From assembly GCA_913056475.1 (NCBI GenBank), contig CAJXMS010000170.1, positions 1 through 5,241 on the forward strand: a DNA stretch of 5,241 nt. The letters run 5' to 3'. The translations under genes and the position numbers were made by a program. The notes under the pieces are model-generated. The model saw only the letters and a list, made by a program, of their open reading frames with translations, had not been told where the DNA came from and made no database searches. The stretch comes from an uncultured Bacteroidota bacterium. Its GTDB lineage: Bacteria > Bacteroidota > Bacteroidia > Flavobacteriales > Schleiferiaceae. Numbering within the stretch: position 1 is the stretch's first letter; the number at the start of each line of letters is the position of its first letter. Of the stretch, positions 1 to 5,241 are shown piece after piece.

Positions 1-453
1 GTTGACGTAATAATTTTTCCGTTTGCCGGCTGGTGTAGCTTCGTAGGTCTGCTTAAACACCACGATAAGCCAGGGGGCTTCTTCTAAATAAGGTTTTTCC
101 CAGGTAGTGCCCAGGGGCCGCAGGTCCTCCAGCCATTCTTCGCTGGCACGCTGATTGTAAAACTGGTGTTCTTCTTGCTCCGCCGCCTGGCGGATCTCTT
201 TTTTGATGAGAGGATTGCTTATGGCCACGAAGGTCCAGGGTTGCTTATTGGCGCCACTAGGGGCCTGGCAGGCGGTATCCAGCACTTCTTCTATGACCAG
301 CCGGTTTACCGGGGCGGGAGAAAAGTAGCGACAGGAACGGCGATACGCCATGGCGCTGCGGAATTCGCGCGCCCGTTCCCGCATGGATTGCGGGGGGTAG
401 TAAGGAGGACGATAAGGCAGGAATGCCTTATCCTTGGTTTTTTGAGGGGCCAT
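1..453 (-). CDS. Iodotyrosine deiodinase-like flavoprotein of the nitroreductase superfamily (3' end beyond window)
   Basis: The frame is open from the ATG at 453 to the window edge, giving 151 residues of an expected 220 or so. It resembles iodotyrosine deiodinase (IYD), an FMN enzyme that reductively removes halogen from halotyrosines. An N-terminal stretch MRERAREF (24-31) precedes the FMN-phosphate motif RRSCR (38-42). APSGANKQPWTF (64-75) is the next flavin-binding segment. The active-site lid carries E95, Y99 and K120 at the spacing of human E157, Y161 and K182, which grip the amino-acid part of the substrate (human numbering recalled, not searched). EAPWLIVVFKQ (125-135) and a GKRKNYY segment (143-149) also match the IYD pattern. 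No membrane anchor is seen, so it should be cytoplasmic. The start is chosen because the IYD-like N-terminal segment follows it; M24 and M35 would remove it. It lies 80 bases after the response regulator on the same strand. A general nitroreductase or dehalogenase is the alternative. Confidence 0.85.
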   Translation of the reverse strand, partial: MAPQKTKDKAFLPYRPPYYPPQSMRERAREFRSAMAYRRSCRYFSPAPVNRLVIEEVLDTACQAPSGANKQPWTFVAISNPLIKKEIRQAAEQEEHQFYNQRASEEWLEDLRPLGTTWEKPYLEEAPWLIVVFKQTYEATPAGKRKNYYVN

Positions 454-480
454 AGGCAAGGGAGAAAGAATTGAGACTTT

Positions 481-488
481 CAAAAATA
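481..488 (-). promoter_or_regulatory. Possible -7 promoter box (TATTTTTG) upstream of the deiodinase-like gene
   Basis: On the minus strand this reads TATTTTTG, an exact match to the Bacteroidota -7 consensus TAnnTTTG. It ends 27 bases before the ATG at 453, which would give a leader of about 20 bases. No TTTG -33 element lies at the usual distance, so support is weak and the gene may simply be read through from the regulator gene. Confidence 0.3.
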
Positions 489-533
489 AAAGTTTTGCCC
501 ATTTTTAGAGCGGAAAGCCCGGGCCCAAACGCT

Positions 534-1271
534 TTATAAACTGCGCAGGAAAGCTTCTTTACGGCTCCGGCTTACGTTAACGTGATCCCCATTGTCCATG
601 ATGAGCACGCCGCCGGCGCCGCGCTGATAGCGTGTAATGTGATTGAGATTGATCACATGAGAGTGGTGCACCCGTACAAAGGTGCGGTCTGGCAGAAGTT
701 CTTGAATTTCTTTCAGGGTTTTAGACACCACTACTTTCCGGCCGGAGCCCAGGGTGAGCTCCGTGTAATTACTGTCGCTTTGGCAGCGAATGATGTCCTG
801 TACTTTCACGAATTCCAGCCCTTCCATGGTGGGAAGGGATATTTTGCCCTCTGATTCTTTGCCGTGGCCCATTTGGTTGAGCATGGCGTGGAATTTAAAC
901 TGATAGTCATCGCTTTTGAGCTTTTGGCCGGCCTTGTTTACCGCTTGGCTTAGCTCTTCCTCAGAAATAGGTTTAAGGAGGTAATCGATGGCATTGTATT
1001 TAAAGGCCTTGACGGCAAATTCATCGTAGGCGGTGGTAAAGATCGTTTCAAAGGACAGGTCTTTAAGCTGGGCCAATAGCTCAAAGCCGCTCATGTGAGG
1101 CATTTCCACGTCCAGGAAAAGTAAATCAGGCTGATGAGCAGTGACCAACCCTAGTCCCTGAAAGGGGTCATTGGCTTCCGCGAGGACTTCTACCTGCGGG
1201 GTTTCCTGTTCAATGAGCAGGCGCAGTGACTCGCTGCAATGCTGCTCGTCGTCGATGATGATAGCTTTCAT
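534..1271 (-). CDS. LytTR-family two-component response regulator
   Basis: This 245-residue protein is a full-length LytR/AlgR-type transcription regulator. The receiver domain covers about residues 1-120: D7, D8 and E9 form the acidic pocket, D54 (in FLDVEMP) is the phosphoacceptor, and T80 and K100 (in LLKP) are the conserved switch residues. A linker of about 25 residues leads to a LytTR DNA-binding domain at about 143-245. Its marks are IIRCQSDSNYTEL (160-172), the KTLKEIQELL segment (184-193) and VRVHHSHVINLNHI (199-212). It should be phosphorylated by the sensor kinase encoded 115 bases upstream on the same strand, then bind DNA as a dimer. The start at 1271 places the DDE motif at the usual residues 7-9. 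Its target genes cannot be read from this window; the deiodinase-like gene just downstream is one candidate. Confidence 0.96.
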   Translation of the reverse strand: MKAIIIDDEQHCSESLRLLIEQETPQVEVLAEANDPFQGLGLVTAHQPDLLFLDVEMPHMSGFELLAQLKDLSFETIFTTAYDEFAVKAFKYNAIDYLLKPISEEELSQAVNKAGQKLKSDDYQFKFHAMLNQMGHGKESEGKISLPTMEGLEFVKVQDIIRCQSDSNYTELTLGSGRKVVVSKTLKEIQELLPDRTFVRVHHSHVINLNHITRYQRGAGGVLIMDNGDHVNVSRSRKEAFLRSL

Positions 1272-1287
1272 AGGCTCTATTTGGCTT

Positions 1288-1302
1288 CCCTTAATTTAAG
1301 GG
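1288..1302. repeat. Perfect 15-base palindrome upstream of the response regulator gene
   Basis: The sequence cccttaatttaaggg has two perfectly complementary 7-base arms around one central base. It sits 16 bases before the regulator ATG. It could be a protein-binding site or a short hairpin in the leader. No T-run follows on the minus strand, so it does not look like a terminator. LytTR proteins usually bind spaced direct repeats, so binding by this regulator is not implied. Confidence 0.5.
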
Positions 1303-1326
1303 CCCAATAAGGAAAAAATTTTCACT

Positions 1327-1334
1327 CAAAAATA
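1327..1334 (-). promoter_or_regulatory. Possible -7 promoter box (TATTTTTG) for the response regulator
   Basis: On the minus strand this reads TATTTTTG, an exact fit to TAnnTTTG. It lies in the 115-base gap between the kinase stop and the regulator start. A GTTG that might serve as the -33 element lies 25 bases upstream (1360-1363), which is longer than usual. It suggests, without proving, that the regulator can be transcribed apart from the kinase. Confidence 0.33.
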
Positions 1335-1386
1335 ACCCTAATGAGCAATTAGTGTTTTTCAACGCTTCTTTTACCATTTGGGCTCG

Positions 1387-3417
1387 CTAGAGCGGAATGC
1401 ACATATCTACTTGGGTACCGGCGGGCTCCCCGTTCTCCTCTGTCAAATCTTTTACCTCGAACTGACCTTTTCCCTGTTTCAGCCTTTCCATAAGGGCCAA
1501 CCGATCCTTGGTTATAGAAAGGCCGTAACTTTTCTCGGTTCCGGCCCTTTTTTCGCCAATTTCCTGTGACTTTTGGCGGCCTATCCCATTATCCCGCACC
1601 TGCACGTGAAGCTGGTCCTTATCGCGGTTGAGCTTTATCCAAATTTTGCCGGGCTCTTTCTTATGCATTAGGCCATGCCACACCGCATTCTCTACAAAGG
1701 GCTGGATCAGCATAGGGGGAATTTGCACGTTATCGGGGTTGAGTCCCTTGGCTACGGAGATCTCATAATCAAGCCGTTCCCCAAAGCGACGCTGCTCAAA
1801 ACCAAGGTAAAGCCCCAGGGTATCCAGTTCATCCTGAAGGCTGATATTGGTTTGGGAGGTATTCTGTAAAATAAGCCGAAGCAAACGCGCAAAATCGCCA
1901 ATGTGAGCAGAAGCGGTGCGAAAGTCTTTTTTAAGCACCAAGTGGCGTATGCTATTGAGGGCGTTAAAAATAAAGTGAGGATTCATTTGCAGCCGCAGGT
2001 TGGTCATTTGGCTGCGGGTAAGTTGCTGCTCCAGGGAGGCTTTAATGCGGGCGGAACGTTCTTGTTCCAGCTCGCGGGTTTTGTCTACTATCTCTTGAGA
2101 GCGCTTCTCCACCTGCTCGGTAAGGTCTTGTTGAATTTGCCGGTTCAAAGCATCATTGCGCTTCAGCTCCTGAATATAGGCCCGCTGCGCGTGGGCTTTT
2201 TGCCGGTAGGTAATCCGGATACGGTGGCCTATCCCTAAGGCAAAACAAAGCACCTCCGCCAGCACGCCCAGCTTCATAAAATCTATGGGGCCCAACTGAA
2301 AGGGAACGGTTTGAATGTCTGTTTCTCCGGGCGCGTAGAGGAACAGGCTATAGTACATACTCACCATGGCGCCCGCCACAAAAAACAAGGAACCGGCAAT
2401 GATATAGTAGCGAAGACCGCTTTTGAGCCGCAGCCAAAAGTCCACGATCAAGTACAAGCTAAAAGCGAAAGCCACCAGGTGGGAAGGCACGAAGAGCTGG
2501 TGCACCAGGGTGGTTTCACCGGTAAGAAGAATGTAAACGAGGGTAAAGAGCCCGTAAAGCCCGTATAAAACGGCCATAAAGCGCAACAGCCGAAAGTGCC
2601 GCCGCGAACGTGAACGCAAGTCCAGGAAGTGCGAAACAAAAAGCACGTAAAACACAAAAAGCATCCACTGAACGGGCTCATTGGTGTAAGCGAATAGCTG
2701 AAAATTCTGCGGAAAAAAATCGGGGGCCATCCGGGTAGGGTCCAGCTTAGGTCCGAGGTATAAGAGTAAGCTAAGCAGGTATAATCCGTAGTAGAGGTAC
2801 ATGCTCTGGCGGCGGTTCTGTAAAAAAAGCAAAAACACGTAAAGCATCATGATGCTTACCGCCCCTACAAAGAGGAAATGCAGGGCCAGGCTGTTCCTTC
2901 TTCGCTCAGTCTCTTCCAGAATAAACCTTTGAAAGTAGGCCTGATCTACCACTGAAAAGCGGAAAGAAAGCACCTGGCCTGGATCATAAGCCCCGGTAGC
3001 CAGCCGGAGGCGCACCGTTTCGCCGGGGAGCAATGTTATGGGGAGCCCAAAGGCATAATCCAGGTACCCTCGTTGCTCCAGAGGCACCCCTACGCCGGTG
3101 TACTGCCAGCCCTTTTGAGGGGTATAAACGATGGTAAAGTCATTTACGGGAGTAAGGAGCCCTAAGTTCAGCGTATCCTCCGTAGCATTGGCCATAGAAA
3201 GCACCCGGAACAGGCGCTCCCCTTCCGGCCGGTAGGGCAGCGGTTTTTGCAGGGCTTGCCACAGGCTATCGGAAGGCTGCCACGAGGGAAGCTCTTTTAT
3301 ATCAAGTACCGTAGAATCTTGCCGGCCCGCCCAGTGCAAGTCTTGCCCTATCAACCAGAGCGGCGCCAAAGCCAGCAAACCCAGCAAAGCATATCTCTTT
3401 CCGCACTGCTTCATCAT
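1387..3417 (-). CDS. 7TM-DISM sensor histidine kinase, LytS/His_kinase type
   Basis: This 676-residue membrane kinase starts with a signal peptide (residues 1-25, LLGLLALAPLWLIGQ). A periplasmic beta-rich DISM-type sensor domain follows at about 30-175. Seven hydrophobic segments lie near 178-199, 205-221, 248-266, 277-298, 308-330, 335-359 and 378-398. A coiled coil (about 400-469) leads to the kinase core. The H-box is LQMNPHFIFNALNSI with H481 as the predicted phosphorylated residue. The N-box is QPFVENAVWHGL with N577, and the ATP-lid motifs are DNGIGR (609-614) and YGLSITKDRL (631-640). It should sense an extracellular or membrane ligand, autophosphorylate and pass phosphate to the LytTR regulator downstream. 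The frame stays open 43 codons further to an ATG at 3546, but that extension is cysteine-rich, unlike the family, and would bury the signal peptide. The ATGs at 3417 or 3414 are therefore preferred. The ligand is unknown. Confidence 0.93.
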   Translation of the reverse strand: MMKQCGKRYALLGLLALAPLWLIGQDLHWAGRQDSTVLDIKELPSWQPSDSLWQALQKPLPYRPEGERLFRVLSMANATEDTLNLGLLTPVNDFTIVYTPQKGWQYTGVGVPLEQRGYLDYAFGLPITLLPGETVRLRLATGAYDPGQVLSFRFSVVDQAYFQRFILEETERRRNSLALHFLFVGAVSIMMLYVFLLFLQNRRQSMYLYYGLYLLSLLLYLGPKLDPTRMAPDFFPQNFQLFAYTNEPVQWMLFVFYVLFVSHFLDLRSRSRRHFRLLRFMAVLYGLYGLFTLVYILLTGETTLVHQLFVPSHLVAFAFSLYLIVDFWLRLKSGLRYYIIAGSLFFVAGAMVSMYYSLFLYAPGETDIQTVPFQLGPIDFMKLGVLAEVLCFALGIGHRIRITYRQKAHAQRAYIQELKRNDALNRQIQQDLTEQVEKRSQEIVDKTRELEQERSARIKASLEQQLTRSQMTNLRLQMNPHFIFNALNSIRHLVLKKDFRTASAHIGDFARLLRLILQNTSQTNISLQDELDTLGLYLGFEQRRFGERLDYEISVAKGLNPDNVQIPPMLIQPFVENAVWHGLMHKKEPGKIWIKLNRDKDQLHVQVRDNGIGRQKSQEIGEKRAGTEKSYGLSITKDRLALMERLKQGKGQFEVKDLTEENGEPAGTQVDMCIPL

Positions 3418-3561
3418 CACAAAGGTATCGTTATGCGCAGCATAGCAGCCTTCATTGAGGCATTGGTCTATTTTAGCGGATGAGTGGTAGCCCTGCGTTT
3501 TTGCTTGGCTGCCCTTTCCTTTATAGCAGGCGCCCCGCGCAGCCACTCACTATCCTTAAGA

Positions 3562-3628
3562 GGCCTGCCGGCCAAATGTGGTAGCGATCCTTGCCCCGTG
3601 TGTAGGTCTCTCATTTGGCCGCCAGGCC
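3562..3628. repeat. Imperfect inverted repeat, 16 of 17 positions paired, 33-base loop
   Basis: The arms are 3562-3578 and 3612-3628. The inner 10 pairs are perfect, then one mismatch (3568 with 3622), then 6 more pairs. The loop spans 3579-3611. No T-run follows either arm, so an intrinsic terminator is unlikely. It may be an operator-like dyad, a structured leader, or a remnant of a small mobile repeat. Confidence 0.7.
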
Positions 3629-3721
3629 CCTAAAAACGCTCGGTATAGCACGGATCATTAAGCAGCCCACCGGAGAAGAGCTGGCCAATCACTCATTTGG
3701 GGCTGCACAGCTCGGGGCAAG
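3590..3721. repeat. Nine-base complementary pair linking the hairpin loop to a downstream site
   Basis: CTTGCCCCG (3590-3598) lies inside the loop of the 3562-3628 inverted repeat and is perfectly complementary to CGGGGCAAG (3713-3721). In an RNA crossing the region this would give a pseudoknot-like arrangement. Between them, GCAGCCC (3662-3668) and GGGCTGC (3700-3706) form another 7-base pair. Whether any transcript spans these sites is unknown. Confidence 0.4.
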
Positions 3722-3759
3722 ATGCCAGCTTTGAGGCCAAATCTTAAAACCAAGAAAAA

Positions 3760-5127
3760 ATGAAACGACGTATTCTATTGTTGGCTATGCTGCTGGGCAG
3801 CTTTGGTCTTTGGGCACAAGCGCCCGAGCAGTTTAACTACCAAGCCGTGGTGCGCGACGGCAGCGGTAGCCTTATCAAAAACCAGACAGTTACGGTAAAA
3901 ATAGGGATTTACGATGGCGGTACCCTCGCCTACGAAGAGAGCCACAGCGTAAATACCGACAATTACGGGCTCCTCAACCTCCAAGTAGGAAACGGCACGG
4001 CTACCAGCGGCACCTTTAGCAATCTGGACTGGGCCAATAAGCAGTACCAGGTAAAAGTAGAGGTAGATAACGGTAACGGCTTCCAGAATCTGGGCCAGGA
4101 TCCCCTTAGCAGTGTACCCTACGCGCTGCACTCCGCTAGTTCCGACCCCGGTGCCCTGGGTGACCTGACCGACGTCAACGCATCCAGCTCCGGAAATAAC
4201 GAGGTACTTAAGTTTAACGGTACCGACTGGGCTCCCGCGCAGGACAATACCGGTGGCGGATCCGCCTGGAGTACGAGTAGCGGGAATGTCTACTACAACA
4301 GTGGCAGAGTAGGTATCGGAACTTCTAGCCCCAATGAGGATCTAGAAGTGAATGGCAACATGCTTACAGATACGATTTCTTTCCCCAACGCTCTTGTCAG
4401 CAATTCGGCTATCTACCCCCGGGGAGCATTTGCCCTGGCTATTAACAAAAATTGGGAGCCAAGCAGTACCAACTCTCAAGATCTTGGTGGTAGCTCTAAA
4501 TATTGGTCTGAAACCTACAGCCAGCAGGTTTACATGGACCAAATCAAGGATGGTCCGGCTAGGTCTAATTACCTGGAAATTGAGCCCGATACCATTGGAT
4601 TTGGCAGCATTGAGCGGATATTCGATGGGGGTTCTGATAAAATCGGATTCAATGCGAGCTTGGTTCCCGCAACTGACGATGATGAAGACATAGGGTCGAT
4701 ATTCAACCGTTGGGAAGATATTTACGCCACCAATGGTACCATCCAAACTTCCGACCGGCGCTCCAAAAAAGACATCACCAACCTGGACTACGGCCTGGAA
4801 GAGGTGATGGCCATCCGCCCGGTCACCTTCCGCTGGAAGGACAAGCCCCAGGAGAAAAAGAAAATCGGGGTGATCGCGCAGCAGGTCCAGCCCATTTTAA
4901 GCGAGGTGGTAAAAACCCATGACTGGAAGCGCACCGAAGATGGCCAGCTCAAGAAAGTCAAGAATGAGCGCCTGGGCGTGTACTATGCCGACATGATTCC
5001 CGTGCTGATCAAGGCCATTCAGGAACAGCAAAGTCAAATTGAAAACCTGAAAAAGCAAAAAGAAGAGCTCGAAGAGCTGCGCCGGACCGTAGCAGAGCTC
5101 CAGGCTGAAATCCAAAACCGCAAGTAA
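3760..5127 (+). CDS. Secreted fibre-like protein with C-terminal S74 intramolecular chaperone domain
   Basis: This 455-residue protein has a signal peptide (1-21, ending LWAQA), so it is exported. Residues 22-125 form the N-terminal domain common in secreted Bacteroidota proteins (FNYQAVVRD at 25-33, SVPYALH at 118-124). A stalk-like middle contains VGIGTSSPNEDLEVNG (184-199), a motif shared with tail-fibre-type proteins. The S74 domain begins at TSDRRSKKDI (330-339). S331 and K336 match the serine and lysine used for self-cleavage in phage endosialidase chaperones, so cleavage before S331 is plausible. IGVIAQQVQPIL (369-380) and YYADMIPVLIKAI (408-420) are further S74 marks. The C-terminus (about 421-455) is a coiled coil suited to trimer formation. 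No type IX secretion sorting tail is visible. The start is backed by the signal peptide and an A-rich leader (CCAAGAAAAA). The ligand or surface role is unknown. Confidence 0.92.
   Translation: MKRRILLLAMLLGSFGLWAQAPEQFNYQAVVRDGSGSLIKNQTVTVKIGIYDGGTLAYEESHSVNTDNYGLLNLQVGNGTATSGTFSNLDWANKQYQVKVEVDNGNGFQNLGQDPLSSVPYALHSASSDPGALGDLTDVNASSSGNNEVLKFNGTDWAPAQDNTGGGSAWSTSSGNVYYNSGRVGIGTSSPNEDLEVNGNMLTDTISFPNALVSNSAIYPRGAFALAINKNWEPSSTNSQDLGGSSKYWSETYSQQVYMDQIKDGPARSNYLEIEPDTIGFGSIERIFDGGSDKIGFNASLVPATDDDEDIGSIFNRWEDIYATNGTIQTSDRRSKKDITNLDYGLEEVMAIRPVTFRWKDKPQEKKKIGVIAQQVQPILSEVVKTHDWKRTEDGQLKKVKNERLGVYYADMIPVLIKAIQEQQSQIENLKKQKEELEELRRTVAELQAEIQNRK
4480..4725 (+). repeat. Duplicated motif within the S74 protein stalk
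   Basis: Residues 241-253 (DLGGSSKYWSETY) and 310-322 (DIGSIFNRWEDIY) share the pattern D-[LI]-G-x5-W-x3-Y. The second copy directly precedes the S74 domain. Such units are common in the stalks of S74 fibre proteins and probably form repeated beta-structural elements. The DNA copies (4480-4518 and 4687-4725) are diverged, so this is an old duplication. Confidence 0.6.
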
Positions 5128-5128
5128 T

Positions 5129-5182
5129 ATGACACGCTTAGTTTTAAGTCTTCTGGCAGGCCTCCTGGCGCCATATATATAA
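5129..5182 (+). pseudogene. Start of a secreted-protein gene, apparently truncated after 17 codons
   Basis: An ATG lies one base after the S74 stop codon and encodes MTRLVLSLLAGLLAPYI before a TAA at 5180. A basic residue followed by a leucine-rich core looks like the front of a signal peptide. The tight spacing suggests a gene co-transcribed with the S74 gene. The frame ends exactly where transposase-like coding begins on the other strand, so the gene seems interrupted there. So short a peptide could also arise by chance; the original product cannot be known. Confidence 0.4.
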
Positions 5183-5241
5183 TGTGGCTTCACTGATGCC
5201 TTCTTCTATCGCCAACTGCCTGACTGGCCGCGCATGCGGGG
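5144..5241 (-). pseudogene. Transposase-like helix-turn-helix fragment (remnant, runs off window)
   Basis: The minus-strand frame entering from the right edge encodes QLAIEEGISEATLYIWR (bases about 5218-5168), closely resembling the N-terminal helix-turn-helix of IS3/IS911-type OrfA transposases. The residues that follow (QEACQKT) end at a stop at 5144-5146, far short of a full transposase, so the element is cut inside this domain. Its upstream part lies beyond 5241. The junction with host sequence should fall between about 5150 and 5182. No terminal inverted repeat or target duplication can be identified from this side alone. A non-transposase regulator with a similar helix-turn-helix is the alternative. 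Confidence 0.55.

Larger units (their letters stand above)
3418..3759. other. Divergent intergenic region rich in inverted repeats
   Basis: These 342 bases separate the leftward kinase gene from the rightward S74 gene and must hold the promoters of both. No believable gene is seen: the only long frame is the unlikely N-terminal extension of the kinase. The GGCCAAAT motif occurs at 3570-3577 and 3735-3742. Its complement ATTTGGCC is at 3613-3620, and a partial copy ATTTGGgg is at 3695-3702. A nonamer ctcatttgg is repeated directly at 3610-3618 and 3692-3700. No promoter fits the Bacteroidota consensus well; CAGCTTTG at 3726-3733 is one base off the -7 box for the S74 gene. Confidence 0.6.

Noticed and set aside
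166..474. A plus-strand open frame of 102 codons
   Set aside because: It is antisense to the deiodinase-like gene, whose minus-strand frame is continuous and carries clear family motifs.
517..526. GC-rich palindromic stretch (gcccgggccc) after the response regulator stop
   Set aside because: The self-complementary core leaves no room for a loop and no T-run follows on the minus strand, so it is not a convincing terminator.
3420..3427. TACCTTTG on the minus strand, an exact -7 box match just before the kinase ATG
   Set aside because: Transcription would start at or inside the start codon, requiring a leaderless message, and no -33 element is seen upstream.
4342..4746. A minus-strand open frame of 134 codons, and a plus-strand frame at 4352-4693
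   Set aside because: Both lie inside the S74 gene in other frames and show no recognisable domain, signal or composition of their own.
4897..5193. A minus-strand open frame of 98 codons with a hydrophobic stretch
   Set aside because: Most of it is antisense to the S74 coiled coil, and it is in a different frame from the transposase-like fragment.

Overview
The window looks like chromosomal DNA from a Bacteroidota bacterium, probably Saprospiria-like. Three things point there: a 7TM-DISM/LytS-type sensor kinase paired with a LytTR response regulator; a secreted S74 protein with an N-terminal domain typical of that phylum; and A-rich start contexts without Shine-Dalgarno sequences. This assignment is inferred from gene content only.

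Layout. Three genes read leftward. A sensor histidine kinase (1387-3417) is followed by its LytTR response regulator (534-1271). Next comes the first 151 codons of a flavin enzyme (1-453, cut by the window edge) that resembles iodotyrosine deiodinase (IYD) of the nitroreductase superfamily. The gaps are 115 and 80 bases. Each gap holds the same TATTTTTG box, which fits the Bacteroidota -7 element, and the first gap also has a perfect short palindrome. From 3418 to 3759 lies a divergent intergenic region with a 16/17 inverted repeat and several further complementary segments. Reading rightward from 3760 to 5127 is a secreted, fibre-like protein ending in an S74 intramolecular chaperone domain and a coiled coil.

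One base after the S74 stop, a new reading frame begins with a signal-peptide-like sequence but stops after 17 codons. The opposite strand there encodes a transposase-like helix-turn-helix fragment that runs off the window. The simplest reading is that a gene following the S74 gene was broken by a mobile element, of which only a piece is visible.

Function. The kinase and regulator very likely form one two-component system. The deiodinase-like enzyme lies directly downstream in the same direction, so it may be co-transcribed with or controlled by that system, but this is inference. The S74 protein is divergent and has no evident functional link. No RNA genes, CRISPR arrays or convincing terminators were seen.
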